Shown here: piece by piece, positions 34,141 through 42,762 of the stretch | Position numbering within the stretch: position 1 is the first letter of the stretch | Layout: each line of letters starts with the position of its first letter | From: JBFHRE01 sp036745195 | GTDB taxonomy: Bacteria > Actinomycetota > Acidimicrobiia > Spongiisociales > ZC4RG35 | DNA length: 64,000 nt | Assembly: GCA_036745195.1 (NCBI GenBank) | Contig: DAIOGO010000002.1 | Span: 10,849-74,848, forward strand | Direction: 5' to 3' | The notes under the pieces: generated by a model | Seen by the model: the letters and a program-made list of their open reading frames with translations, nothing else | Told to the model about the DNA's origin: nothing | The model's database searches: none | Translations under genes and position numbers: made by a program

Positions 34141-35202
34141 ATGTACCTCACCCCACCCGACGAACTGACGACGTTGCTCGGGGAAGATCAACCCCGGTTT
34201 CGGGCCGAGCAACTCCGCCAATGGCTCTATCGCCACCCGGTCTTGTCGGTCGACTCGATGACCAACCTCCCACTCGCCTTTCGAACCGAGCACCGCGACT
34301 CGCTCTGGCCCTTTCGACTGGAGGCGGAGCAGGTCTCCGACTCGGGGACGACCCGCAAGTGGCTGTTCCGTACCCCCGATGGCAAGGCAATCGAATCGGT
34401 CCTCATGGGTTATCCACGACGGGCCACCCTCTGTCTCTCGAGCCAGGCGGGGTGCGCCCTAGCCTGCACCTTCTGCGCCACCGGTCAGTTCGGTTTCGAA
34501 CGTCACCTCGACGCCGGCGAGATCGTCGCCCAGGTCGCATTCGCCAAGGCATTCCTCTCCGAAGTCGGGATGCCGGGCGTGCCGGATCATCTCACCAACG
34601 TCGTGTTCATGGGGATGGGGGAGCCTCTGGCCAACTACCGGCGGGTCCGCGAGGCTATCCGATTGATGATCGAGGAAATGGGTATCTCGGCTCGCTCGTT
34701 GACCGTGTCCACCGTCGGGGTGGTGCCCGGTATTCGGCGCCTGGCCGAGGAGCCATGGCCGGTCAACCTCGCCATCAGCCTCCACGCCGCCGACGACACG
34801 ACCCGTTCCTCCATGCTCCCCATCAACGACCGTTACCCGATCGCCGACCTCGTCTCGGCCGCCTCCTACTACTTCGAGAGGAAGCACAGACGGGTGTCAC
34901 TCGAATGGACCATGATCGAAGGGGTCAACGACACCGACGACCAGGCGTCCAAGCTGGCGTCGATCGCCCTGCAACTCCGGGCTCACGTCAACCTCATCCC
35001 GATGAACCCGACTCCCCTCTCGGCCGACCGCCCGTCGAGCGAGTCCACCATCGAGCGGTTCGCTGCATCGCTGCGGGCGGCCAGGGTCAACGTAACCATC
35101 CGGGACACGAGGGGCCGGGACATCGACGCCGCCTGCGGTCAGTTGCGTTTGCGCGTCGAGGGCGGCAGCACAGATCTTTCAATCTCGGGAAGCCGACGGT
35201 AG
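34141..35202 (+). CDS. rlmN: 23S rRNA (adenine-2503-C2)-methyltransferase RlmN
   Basis: 353 aa. Radical SAM motif CALACTFC gives C105, C109 and C112, preceded by TLCLSSQAG; MGMGEPLANY and LAISLHAADD are typical, and the C-terminal methyl-carrying cysteine lies in DIDAACGQL. Methylates A2503 of 23S rRNA and A37 of some tRNAs. GAGCGGGG precedes the ATG at short range; GTG 34138 is also possible. An upstream in-frame extension to 34102 lies inside the HhH gene. Confidence 0.95.
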   Translation: MYLTPPDELTTLLGEDQPRFRAEQLRQWLYRHPVLSVDSMTNLPLAFRTEHRDSLWPFRLEAEQVSDSGTTRKWLFRTPDGKAIESVLMGYPRRATLCLSSQAGCALACTFCATGQFGFERHLDAGEIVAQVAFAKAFLSEVGMPGVPDHLTNVVFMGMGEPLANYRRVREAIRLMIEEMGISARSLTVSTVGVVPGIRRLAEEPWPVNLAISLHAADDTTRSSMLPINDRYPIADLVSAASYYFERKHRRVSLEWTMIEGVNDTDDQASKLASIALQLRAHVNLIPMNPTPLSADRPSSESTIERFAASLRAARVNVTIRDTRGRDIDAACGQLRLRVEGGSTDLSISGSRR

Positions 35203-35248
35203 GCTGCCTGGAACGGTCGGTGTCAGGGGCACTCCATGGGGGTGTCAC

Positions 35249-36574
35249 ATGCCGAGACAACTCAACGAGACCGATCCGGTGCGCCTGTCCGGATCGCTCG
35301 ACGGATCTGCGAGCGGGTTCCCGCAAGTTCTGTTTGCTTCCTGGTCACGAATCCGGACGCGATCTTTCAACTTTCTTCGCCGCGAGGCTGCTGCCTGGCG
35401 CGCCTCCTGGCGCCGAACTGTCGGTCGCCGTCGACGCTCCGACCTCAGTTCGACCCTGATGATCGGCCTGGTGGTCATGGTCTCCCTCGCCTCCGCCGAA
35501 TACACCGTCAAGAGCGGTGACACGCTCGGGCGCATCGCGGCCAACCACAACACCACGGTGGCCGCTCTGGTCGGCGCCAACGGAATCTCGAACCCGAACC
35601 TGATCCGGGTCGGTCAGAAACTGGTCATTCCGGGCGCGGATCCCGCCATACCGGTCCCCCCGGTCATCGCCGCCTCCAGCACCTATCAGGTCGTCTCGGG
35701 CGACACACTCGCCAAGATCGCTGCCCGCCACCAGACGACTGTCGCCGCGCTGGTTGCTGCCAACGGTCTCGCCAATCCGAACCTCCTCAAGATCGGTCAG
35801 TCTCTCCTGCTGCCGGTCGCCCAATCCGGGGCGCCCCCGGCACCGATCGCGGCTCCTCCTCCGGGGCCGGTCGCAACCCATCTGGTCCAGGCGGGCGACA
35901 CCCTGGCTTCGATAGCCGCCAAATACGGCACAACGGTCGAGTCGGTCAAGGCATCGAATGGATTGACCAGCTCGATCATCTACTTGGGAACGTCGCTCAC
36001 CATCGGGGCTCCGGCTCCGCCGGCGGTCACCTCCGTGTCGCAGCCTGCTTCCTACACAGTGGCGCTCGGGGACACGCTGGGAAGCATCGCGGCCCGCCTC
36101 GGTGTCAGCGCCTCGTCGCTCGCCACCGGCAATGCCATCACCAACCCCAACCTGATCGTTGCCGGTCAAATCCTGACCGTCCCCGGAGTCACCAGCTGGC
36201 GTTGCCCGGTGACAGGTGGCAGATACTTCAATGACTGGGGCTTCCCGCGCTCAGGCGGGCGATTCCACCAGGGCAACGACATCTTCGCCCCCCGGGGAAC
36301 ACCGATCCTCGCTCCGGTCGGCGGAACCGTGGAATTCAAGACGGGCACCATCGGTGGCCTCCAGTTCTGGCTCGTCGGAGACGACGGCGTGCGGTACATC
36401 GGCACCCATCTCGAGGGGTTCGGAATCGCCGGCAAGGTATCGGCGGGAGACGTGATCGGTTATGTCGGCGACTCCGGCAACGCCGTCGGGTCGCTTCCCC
36501 ATCTCCACTTCGAGATGGCAAAGGACGGCCAGACGTTCAACCCCTTCCCCACCCTGCAGGCCAACGGCTGCTGA
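35249..36574 (+). CDS. LysM-repeat M23 metallopeptidase (cell-wall hydrolase)
   Basis: 441 aa. A basic cytoplasmic head (residues 30-65) and one TM/signal segment (68-83) are followed by four LysM repeats, each opening with a GDTL core (SGDTLGRIA, SGDTLAKIA, AGDTLASIA, LGDTLGSIA). The C-terminal M23 domain has the zinc ligands in FHQGNDIFAPRGTPI and HLHFE. Secreted or anchored endopeptidase acting on peptidoglycan, probably in growth or division. The repeats 1 and 2 are close to each other in DNA. Heptad arrays begin right after its stop. Confidence 0.92.
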   Translation: MPRQLNETDPVRLSGSLDGSASGFPQVLFASWSRIRTRSFNFLRREAAAWRASWRRTVGRRRRSDLSSTLMIGLVVMVSLASAEYTVKSGDTLGRIAANHNTTVAALVGANGISNPNLIRVGQKLVIPGADPAIPVPPVIAASSTYQVVSGDTLAKIAARHQTTVAALVAANGLANPNLLKIGQSLLLPVAQSGAPPAPIAAPPPGPVATHLVQAGDTLASIAAKYGTTVESVKASNGLTSSIIYLGTSLTIGAPAPPAVTSVSQPASYTVALGDTLGSIAARLGVSASSLATGNAITNPNLIVAGQILTVPGVTSWRCPVTGGRYFNDWGFPRSGGRFHQGNDIFAPRGTPILAPVGGTVEFKTGTIGGLQFWLVGDDGVRYIGTHLEGFGIAGKVSAGDVIGYVGDSGNAVGSLPHLHFEMAKDGQTFNPFPTLQANGC

Positions 36575-36576
36575 TT

Positions 36577-36720
36577 GCGTCATGCGGAATGCGTCATGCG
36601 GAATGCGTCATGCGCCATGCGTCATGCGTCATGCGTCATGCGTCATGCGTCATGCGCCATGCGCCAAGAGTCAGGCGTCAGGCGGCTGTCGGGCATCGGC
36701 TGTCGGGCATCGGCTGTCGG
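36577..36720. repeat. Heptad arrays GCGTCAT (12+ units) then GGCATCG/GCTGTCG
   Basis: Twelve clean 7-bp units (36577-36660: gcgtcat, gcggaat, gcgccat and so on), several degenerate units, then two and a half copies of a 14-bp double unit (GGCTGTCG-GGCATC). Starts 3 bp after the M23 peptidase stop. Together with the next two entries it fills most of the 422-bp gap before the ABC gene. Confidence 0.9.
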
Positions 36721-36723
36721 AAC

Positions 36724-36777
36724 GTGCCGGAGGCCCCGGGCAACCTATGACACCTGCAGGGGGATGACCCCCGGCAC
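36724..36777. other. GC-rich inverted repeat with inner hairpin
   Basis: GTGCCGG (36724-36730) and CCGGCAC (36771-36777) are perfect complements and enclose GGGGG-ATGA-CCCCC (36759-36772), whose right arm overlaps the outer arm by two bases. It lies alone between two heptad arrays. It may be a REP-like palindrome or a transcription end; no T-run follows. Confidence 0.5.
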
Positions 36778-36813
36778 CCCCCAACAACGCGCCCGAGCTG
36801 CCCGGCAACCCCA

Positions 36814-36890
36814 GCCGATGGCTGATTGGCTTATGGCTGATTGGCTGATGGCTGATGGCCGATAGCCGATAGCCGATGGCTGATCGCCGA
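36814..36890. repeat. Heptad array GGCTGAT/AGCCGAT
   Basis: About ten units of 7-8 bp (GGCTGAT, GGCTTAT, GGCCGAT, AGCCGAT). Two units carry an extra T. The remaining 36891-36996 holds the ABC operon's leader with GCGAGGAGC before the ATG, and no further gene. Confidence 0.85.
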
Positions 36891-36996
36891 ATCACATGGC
36901 CGGGGACCGGACCGATCCTGCGGGATACACCTTGCAACGTGCCATGATCGTGACTTGCACCGGCTCTGGTGCGAGATCATCGACGCGAGGAGCATC

Positions 36997-37992
36997 ATGG
37001 GCGCACCAATCGTTCGGGTTGAAGGCGTCAGCAAGACATTCAAGGGGACCATCAAGGCGCTGAGCGAAGTCTCGCTCGAGTTCGAGCCGGGAATCGTCTA
37101 CGGATTGCTCGGCCCCAACGGAGCGGGCAAGACGACCCTGATCCGGGTTCTGACAACCCTTCTCACGCCCGACACCGGGAAGGCCACCGTGGCCGGTGTG
37201 GACGTCGTCGCCGATCCGGTGACCGCTCGCACCAAGATCGGGCTGGCCGGTCAGTTTGCGGCGGTGGACGCCTACCTGACCGGGCGCGAGAACATCGAGA
37301 TGGTGGCGCGCCTATACAACCTCCCGCGGGCCGAGGCTCGCCGGCGGACCGACGAACTGCTGGAGCGCATCCACCTCACCGACGCCGCCGATCGGCAGGT
37401 GCGGACGTATTCGGGCGGTATGCGGCGTCGCCTCGACGTGGCCGCCTCGATGGTCGGTCGACCGGAGGTCCTCTTCCTCGACGAGCCCACGACCGGGATC
37501 GACCCGCGCAGCCGGGTGGATCTGTGGGATCTGATCGAGGAGTTGGTGGCAGAAGGGACGACGATCTTGCTCACCACCCAGTATCTGGAGGAGGCCGACC
37601 ACCTGGCCGACCAGATCGCCGTGATCGATCACGGCCGGCTCGTGACTCAAGGCACCGCCGACGAGCTCAAGGACAAGCTGGGAGGGGCGGTGGTGGCGCT
37701 CAAGGTCGGCGATCACGAACGTGAACAGATACGCCGACTCCTCGGCACCCTCAGCGACGCCGTGATCTTCGACGAGACAAGGGACGAGCTCACCATTCCC
37801 GCCGCCGAGGGGTCGTCGACCCTGACCGCAGTGGTGCGCCTGCTGGACTCCGCTGCGATCGTCCCCCACGACATCGCCCTTCGCAAACCCACCCTCGACG
37901 AGGTGTTCATGGCTCTGACCGGACACCCCGCAGAAGAGGATGTCCCCAACCAGATGGCCGCCGGTGGGGCCCGATCCAGGAGGCGTTCATGA
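36997..37992 (+). CDS. DrrA-like ABC transporter ATP-binding protein
   Basis: 331 aa from ATG 36997 (GAGGAG five bases upstream). Walker A GPNGAGKTT (residues 39-47), signature YSGGMRRRLDVAASM, Walker B VLFLDEPTTGIDPRSR, and a C-terminal extension with RKPTLDEVFMALTG, the GATP-type tail of daunorubicin-resistance ATPases. Works with the next gene's permease to export hydrophobic compounds; the substrate is unknown. Confidence 0.92.
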   Translation: MGAPIVRVEGVSKTFKGTIKALSEVSLEFEPGIVYGLLGPNGAGKTTLIRVLTTLLTPDTGKATVAGVDVVADPVTARTKIGLAGQFAAVDAYLTGRENIEMVARLYNLPRAEARRRTDELLERIHLTDAADRQVRTYSGGMRRRLDVAASMVGRPEVLFLDEPTTGIDPRSRVDLWDLIEELVAEGTTILLTTQYLEEADHLADQIAVIDHGRLVTQGTADELKDKLGGAVVALKVGDHEREQIRRLLGTLSDAVIFDETRDELTIPAAEGSSTLTAVVRLLDSAAIVPHDIALRKPTLDEVFMALTGHPAEEDVPNQMAAGGARSRRRS

Positions 37993-38870
37993 CCACGATG
38001 GCCACTCACACCCGGATCCCGTTCGGTCGGGCCGTCAAGGACACGCTGGTGGTGGTGCGTCGCAACATGGCCAAGAACATCCGCCTCCCGCAACTCCTGG
38101 TGTTCGCCACCATCCAACCGGTGATGTTCCTGTTGTTGTTCAACTATGTCTTCGGTGGGTCGATCGGTCTCGCCCTCCCCCCGGCCGCCGACGGGAAGTA
38201 CATCAACTGGCTGCTCCCGGGGTTGCTCATCCAGGTGGCTACCTTCGGGGCGTCACAGACCGCCATCGGATTGACCGACGACCTCAAGAATGGCGTCATC
38301 GATCGGTTCCGATCGCTGCCGATGGCCCGTTCGGCGGTGCTGGCCGGCCGCACGATCGCCGACCTCGTCAGAAACACATTCGTGATCGGATTGATGTTGA
38401 CCGTGGGAGCCATCGTCGGCTTCCGGCCGGGAACCAGCTGGCTGGGACTACTGGCCGGGTTCGGGCTGGCACTCCTGTTCGCCTTTGCGTTCTCGTGGGC
38501 GATGGCGGCGATGGGGCTCCTCGTGAAGGACCCGGAGACGGCCCAGATCGCCGGGTTTCTCCCTCTCTTCCCGCTCGTCTTCGCGTCGTCGGTGTTCACC
38601 CCCACCGACACGATGCCGGATTGGCTGCGGGCTTTTGCCGACAACCAGCCGATCACGGTGGTCGCCAATGCCGTCCGGGGACTGACCCTCGGAAGGGAGG
38701 CACTGGCCGACGTCAGCTACGGGCTGGGAGGAGCAACCGTCACGCCCGAGGCATTGGCAGCCGCACCGAGTGTGGGAGGTCAGGTAGTCCTGGCGTTGAT
38801 CTGGATCGCCGGGATCATCCTGGTGTTCGGCCCCCTGTCGGTGCGGATGTACCGCAAGACGGCCGACTGA
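37989..38870 (+). CDS. DrrB-like ABC-2 type permease
   Basis: 293 aa, six TM helices, ABC-2 membrane domain with the family motif DLKNGVIDRFRSLPMARSAVL and a C-terminal GREALADVSYGLGG region. ATG 37989 overlaps the ATPase stop (ATGA). Completes a two-gene exporter, drug or lipid type. Confidence 0.92.
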   Translation: MTTMATHTRIPFGRAVKDTLVVVRRNMAKNIRLPQLLVFATIQPVMFLLLFNYVFGGSIGLALPPAADGKYINWLLPGLLIQVATFGASQTAIGLTDDLKNGVIDRFRSLPMARSAVLAGRTIADLVRNTFVIGLMLTVGAIVGFRPGTSWLGLLAGFGLALLFAFAFSWAMAAMGLLVKDPETAQIAGFLPLFPLVFASSVFTPTDTMPDWLRAFADNQPITVVANAVRGLTLGREALADVSYGLGGATVTPEALAAAPSVGGQVVLALIWIAGIILVFGPLSVRMYRKTAD

Positions 38871-38906
38871 AACACATCCCGACGAGACCGTCCCGCCGGG
38901 GAACGG

Positions 38907-39014
38907 TCACCGAATCCGGGAACGGACCTCGGCCATGGCGGCGCCCAACCCCAGACAGGCAACTGCCAGCAGGGGGGCGACCAACTGGAGATCCATCCCT
39001 TCGAGCCACTTCAT
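38907..39014 (-). CDS. Putative 35-aa single-TM peptide downstream of cobO
   Basis: ATG 39014 to TGA 38907; sequence begins MKWLEGMDLQ, has one hydrophobic span (APLLAVACLGLGAAMA) and a basic end (EVRSRIR). It is 67 bp after cobO on the same strand, at the end of the cobalamin operon. Ribosome-binding signal is weak (GAGAG). The length and topology suit a small membrane subunit, but this could be chance. The rest of the 211-bp gap after drrB shows nothing. Confidence 0.3.
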   Translation of the reverse strand: MKWLEGMDLQLVAPLLAVACLGLGAAMAEVRSRIR

Positions 39015-39081
39015 ATCTCTCGAACCTTGCCCGCTAATCCGTCCGCCGTCAAGCGGAATCCCGCCGAGCGGGAACCCGGCC

Positions 39082-39648
39082 TCAGAAGTCGAGCCCGCGC
39101 CGAGCCATCACACCCTGGTCATAGGCATGTTTCACCTTGCCCATCTCGGTCACCGTGTCGGCGATGTCGATCAGGGGTTGGGGAGCGTCGCGCCCGGTAC
39201 AGATCACGTTCACGTGGTCGGGGCGGGTCCGGATCGTCTCGACGACTTCGGCCGTATCGATCCACTCCCAGTTCATCGGATAGGTGACCTCGTCGAGGAT
39301 CACGAGGTCGTAATCGCCCGATGCCAAACGTTCGGCTCCGAAACGCCACGCCTCCTGGGCCACCGCCTCCGACTCGGTCATGTCGTCGGAATCCCAGGTG
39401 AAACCGTCACCGATCGCAAACCAGTCCACCCCCAGATCGCGCCCGATCTTCTCCTCACCGACCTTCCATTCGCCCGATTTCAGGAACTGGACCACGCACA
39501 CCCGCCAACCGCGAGCCACCGCCCGGAGCATGGTTCCAAAGGCGGCGGTCGACTTCCCCTTGCCATCGCCGGTGTTGACGATCACGAGTGAGGAGGCGCG
39601 GGTGGAACCGGGGTCGGGGCGCCGGGTGGGTGGTGTCTGCGCAGTCAC
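39082..39648 (-). CDS. cobO: Cob(I)yrinic acid a,c-diamide adenosyltransferase
   Basis: 188 aa. P-loop VNTGDGKGKSTAAFG near residues 24-38, then VVQFLKSGEWKVGEE, LVILDEVTYPMNWEW and VICTGRDAPQPLID. Adds the adenosyl group to reduced corrinoids, here to imported cobalamin or cobinamide. GTG 39648 overlaps the upstream ATPase stop. Last recognised gene of the B12 operon. Confidence 0.95.
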   Translation of the reverse strand: MTAQTPPTRRPDPGSTRASSLVIVNTGDGKGKSTAAFGTMLRAVARGWRVCVVQFLKSGEWKVGEEKIGRDLGVDWFAIGDGFTWDSDDMTESEAVAQEAWRFGAERLASGDYDLVILDEVTYPMNWEWIDTAEVVETIRTRPDHVNVICTGRDAPQPLIDIADTVTEMGKVKHAYDQGVMARRGLDF

Positions 39649-40487
39649 GGGGAAGTGGTCACGTTATCGGCGTGTTTCATGGGATCGGCTCCCATGCTGA
39701 CATGGTGGGAAGGGTTAGCGCGAACCGGGATGACCACGACCCCCCCGATGTCGTCTGCGAGCACCCGCACCCTTGCCCCGTAGTGGGCGAAGATCGAGGA
39801 CTCGGTCAGGACCGATCGAGCCGACCCGGTGGCGACGATATGACCTCCCGCCACCAGCACCAACCGGTCGCAGAACTGAGCCGCCAGGGTCAGGTCGTGG
39901 ATTGCGCTCACCACCGTCAACCCCTGGGTGCGGCGCAGTTCGTCGACCAGGGTCAGGACTTGCTGCGCATGCCCCACGTCGAGCGAGGCGGTCGGCTCAT
40001 CGAGCAGGAGGAGCGGCGCCGCCTGGGCGAGAGCCCGCGCCAGCACGACCCGCTGCAACTCGCCGCCCGAAAGGGTGGCCACCATACGGCCGGCAAGGGC
40101 ATCGACCTCCATGTTCTTCATGGCCGCCCAGGCCGCCGCCACATCGGATTCACCATGCATCTGCAGGTAACGAAGGTGGGGGGCGCGCCCCAGCAGCACG
40201 TAGTCGATGACCCTCACCCCGGGCGGGATCTCCGGACGCTGCGGAACCAGGCCGACCATCCGGGCCCGATCCGAGCGGGAAAGACGGCGGCCGGCAGTCC
40301 CGTCGATCACGATCGATCCGGCGCAGGCGAGCAGGCCGGCGATGGATCGCAGGATGGTCGTCTTGCCCGCTCCATTGGGGCCGATGATCCCGACCCACTC
40401 TCCCGGTTCGACCGTCAGGTCGATCCCTTCGACCAGCGTCGATGTCCCGATCTCGACCTGGAGCCCGGTGACCGTCAGGGCACTCAT
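39645..40487 (-). CDS. btuD: Cobalamin-type ABC transporter ATP-binding protein
   Basis: 280 aa. FecCD/BtuD-class ATPase: GPNGAGKTTILRSIAGL, signature LSGGELQRVVLARALAQ, LLLLDEPTASLD. Its ATG overlaps the btuC stop. Assigned to cobalamin because of the riboswitch upstream and cobO downstream; by sequence alone a siderophore transporter would look alike. Confidence 0.88.
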   Translation of the reverse strand: MSALTVTGLQVEIGTSTLVEGIDLTVEPGEWVGIIGPNGAGKTTILRSIAGLLACAGSIVIDGTAGRRLSRSDRARMVGLVPQRPEIPPGVRVIDYVLLGRAPHLRYLQMHGESDVAAAWAAMKNMEVDALAGRMVATLSGGELQRVVLARALAQAAPLLLLDEPTASLDVGHAQQVLTLVDELRRTQGLTVVSAIHDLTLAAQFCDRLVLVAGGHIVATGSARSVLTESSIFAHYGARVRVLADDIGGVVVIPVRANPSHHVSMGADPMKHADNVTTSP

Positions 40488-41515
40488 TGGACCACCTGAC
40501 GGCTGCGAAGGACCACGGCAAAGAACGGTGCGCCGAACATGGCCGTGACCACCCCGATCGGCAATTCGGCCGGAGCGAGGGCGGTGCGAGCCACCACATC
40601 GGCCAGCACCAGAAAGGCGGCGCCACCGATCAATGCCAGCGGCAGCACCACCCGGTGGCCGACGCCAAACACCATCCTGATGGCATGGGGAACGATGATC
40701 CCCACGAAGCCGATCAGCCCGCTGACCGCCACCACCGCCGCAGTTCCCAGGGTGGCGGCGCCCACCACCACCAGGCGGACCCGGGCGACGTCGACGCCGA
40801 GAGCGGCAGCCTCACCATCGCCGACCGACATCACATCGAGGAGCCGCCGGTGGGACAGGATGACTACGGCGGCGATCACTACGTACGGCATGACCGCCAG
40901 CGTCTCCGCCCAGCCGGAGGTCGACAACCGGCCCAGGATCCATGAGTAGACCTGACGGATCGTCTCGTCGTTCCGTTGCTGGACGAAGGTCTGGGCGGCG
41001 GTCAAGAAGGACGCAACCGCCACCCCGGAGAGGATCAGCGTCGTGGCCGATCCTCCCCCCGAAACCCGACCGAGCAGATAGGTGAGGGTGACCGCCACCA
41101 GCGCTCCGGCAAAGGCCGCCACGGGGAGAAAGACAGTCGAGCCACCTCCCTGTACGACGGCGATAGTCGCCCCCAGCCCGGCACCGGCTGCCACGCCGAG
41201 CAGATACGGGTCGGCGAGCGGATTCCGGAAGACGCCCTGATAGGCCGCTCCGCACAAGGCGAGGGTCCCCCCCACCACCGCCCCGAGCACCACCCGCGGC
41301 AGCCTGACCAACCAGAGGATGTCGGACTGCCGGGTGGTCAACCCGGGGTCGAAGGACAGCCCCGGGAGCCGGTCGAGAGCCGACAGCACCACCTGGCGGA
41401 TCTCGATACTCGATGGTCCCAGCACCGCCGCCAGTGAGAGGGCGCCGATCAGCAGGACGAGGGAACCGATCAGGGCTCCCCCTCCGAGTCTGGCCGGCGC
41501 CACTGCCGGGATCAC
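40484..41515 (-). CDS. btuC: Cobalamin-type ABC transporter permease
   Basis: 343 aa from GTG 41515, overlapping the btuF stop. FecCD/BtuC family with about ten TM helices: RLPRVVLGAVVGGTLALCGAAYQGVFRNPLADPYLLG motif region near residues 70-110, and ISGLIGFVGIIVPHAIR-like loop (here VSGLIGFVGIIVPHAIRM). The upstream extension to 41656 is read-through of btuF. Confidence 0.9.
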   Translation of the reverse strand: MIPAVAPARLGGGALIGSLVLLIGALSLAAVLGPSSIEIRQVVLSALDRLPGLSFDPGLTTRQSDILWLVRLPRVVLGAVVGGTLALCGAAYQGVFRNPLADPYLLGVAAGAGLGATIAVVQGGGSTVFLPVAAFAGALVAVTLTYLLGRVSGGGSATTLILSGVAVASFLTAAQTFVQQRNDETIRQVYSWILGRLSTSGWAETLAVMPYVVIAAVVILSHRRLLDVMSVGDGEAAALGVDVARVRLVVVGAATLGTAAVVAVSGLIGFVGIIVPHAIRMVFGVGHRVVLPLALIGGAAFLVLADVVARTALAPAELPIGVVTAMFGAPFFAVVLRSRQVVQ

Positions 41516-42495
41516 GGTGTATCCACCGCCGCCGCCTTGGTCACCGCTTCGACCACGACCGCCACGAACTCGACGATCCTGGGTCCCCAGCGGGACGACA
41601 CGTCCGCATCCACCGCCACGATGTTGCCCTTGAGCACGGCCTGGAGATCCGCCCACCCGGGGCGGGCGGCGACGGTCTCGGCGGACTCTCCATAGGCTCC
41701 ATCGGCCAGGAAGATGATGTCGGGATCCGACTCGATGACGTATTCGGCCGAGAGCTGCGGGTACCCGAAACTGTCGGCGGTGTCGACCGCATCGGCGATG
41801 TTGGTCAGACCGAGCATGGCATACACCTGGCCGATGAACGTGGCGGAACTGGCCGTATAGAGCGTTTTGTCGATCTCGTGGAAGAACGTGATCGGTTCGG
41901 CCAATCCGGGCATGGAAGCGATGAGGGCATCCACTTCCGACTGCATCGTGGCGACGAGTTCGGTTGCCTCGGCGAAATGACCGGTGGCGGATCCCACCGT
42001 TTCGATCTGGGCATACACGTCGTCCATCGACGATGCCGCCGGCAGGTGGAGAACGGCGATGCCCAGACCCTCCAGCGCCCCAACCACCCCGTCGAGATCG
42101 TCGGAGACAACCACCAGGTCCGGGGCATAGCCGGCGATCGCCTCGATGTTGGGAGTGAATCCGGACAGGTCGGTGACCGGCGCCTCCGCCGGGTAATAGG
42201 AGAACTCGTCCACCGCCACCACCTGATCACCGGCTCCGACCGCAAAGAGCATCTCGGTGCCGGTGGGAGAGAGAGACACGATGGCGGTTGGCTCGGCGGC
42301 GATTGTGACCTGACCGTTGGAGGCGGTGACGGTGACCGGGAACGGACCTTGGGCCATGGTGGTCTCGGTGACGGGGGCCGCAGTCGTGATCGGTACACCG
42401 GTGGTGGCAACGGGGTCCGTCGTCGAGGGCGAGGCTCCGCCGCAGGCGGCGAGCCCCACCAGCAACGGCCACACCAGGCGGGTTCGTCTGAACAT
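41512..42495 (-). CDS. btuF: Cobalamin-binding lipoprotein
   Basis: 327 aa from ATG 42495. Signal peptide with lipobox GLAAC (C18), Thr-rich linker, then a class III substrate-binding fold: AIVSLSPTGTEMLFAVGAGD, YAPDLVVVS and PDIIFLADG. The start follows directly on the terminator hairpin whose right arm contains its GGAGG ribosome-binding site. The frame continues to 42570 but that part lies within the riboswitch. Confidence 0.9.
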   Translation of the reverse strand: MFRRTRLVWPLLVGLAACGGASPSTTDPVATTGVPITTAAPVTETTMAQGPFPVTVTASNGQVTIAAEPTAIVSLSPTGTEMLFAVGAGDQVVAVDEFSYYPAEAPVTDLSGFTPNIEAIAGYAPDLVVVSDDLDGVVGALEGLGIAVLHLPAASSMDDVYAQIETVGSATGHFAEATELVATMQSEVDALIASMPGLAEPITFFHEIDKTLYTASSATFIGQVYAMLGLTNIADAVDTADSFGYPQLSAEYVIESDPDIIFLADGAYGESAETVAARPGWADLQAVLKGNIVAVDADVSSRWGPRIVEFVAVVVEAVTKAAAVDTP

Positions 42496-42496
42496 G

Positions 42497-42523
42497 AAAA
42501 AACATCCTCCGGCTTGGAGGATG
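42497..42523 (-). terminator. Intrinsic terminator of the cobalamin riboswitch
   Basis: On the minus strand CATCCTCC-AAGCC-GGAGGATG (42523-42503) is a perfect 8-bp stem followed by six T (42502-42497) and, one base later, the btuF ATG. The right arm carries the ribosome-binding site, so the hairpin can both stop transcription and block translation. Confidence 0.85.
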
Positions 42524-42586
42524 AAGGTGCTGTCGGCTGGTTCCCTGTAGCCGACGAACTCGACCTTCACCCGAGGTTCGTTCGTC

Positions 42587-42694
42587 GTCGTTCCCCAGGC
42601 GACCTGGCTCGCCGATGCCGGCCGTGGGGTCGGTCAAGGGCTCACAGTTGCGGGACAGCGCCGGATTGATGACCGGACTTCGCTGGTGAACGAC
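42587..42694 (-). ncRNA. Cobalamin riboswitch aptamer
   Basis: Minus strand. The conserved core GCUGUCCCGCAACUGUGA lies at 42659-42642 and the B12-box form GAGCCAGGUCGCCUGGGG at 42610-42593. The closing helix P1 is GUCGUUC (42694-42688) with GAACGAC (42593-42587). Between aptamer and terminator a GTCGGCT/AGCCGAC hairpin (42555-42532) can take part in switching. Just outside, CCTCCCC-GAAAAA-GGGGAGG (42714-42695) makes a strong upstream hairpin. It controls btuF-btuC-btuD-cobO; high B12 should switch them off. Confidence 0.92.
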
Positions 42695-42762
42695 CCTCCC
42701 CTTTTTCGGGGAGGATCATTCACTGTAGCGACATCGTACCGGGCGCCGGCGAGCCTTCTCCG

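Noticed and set aside
35203..35248. c-di-AMP (ydaO) riboswitch upstream of the LysM/M23 gene
   Set aside because: Only 46 bp between genes and no conserved ydaO core sequence.
36721..36817. SAM-type riboswitch, because of CCGGCAACC and GGCCCCGGGCAACC strings
   Set aside because: The rest of the SAM-I or SAM-IV core and the proper pairing are missing, and the downstream genes are an ABC exporter.
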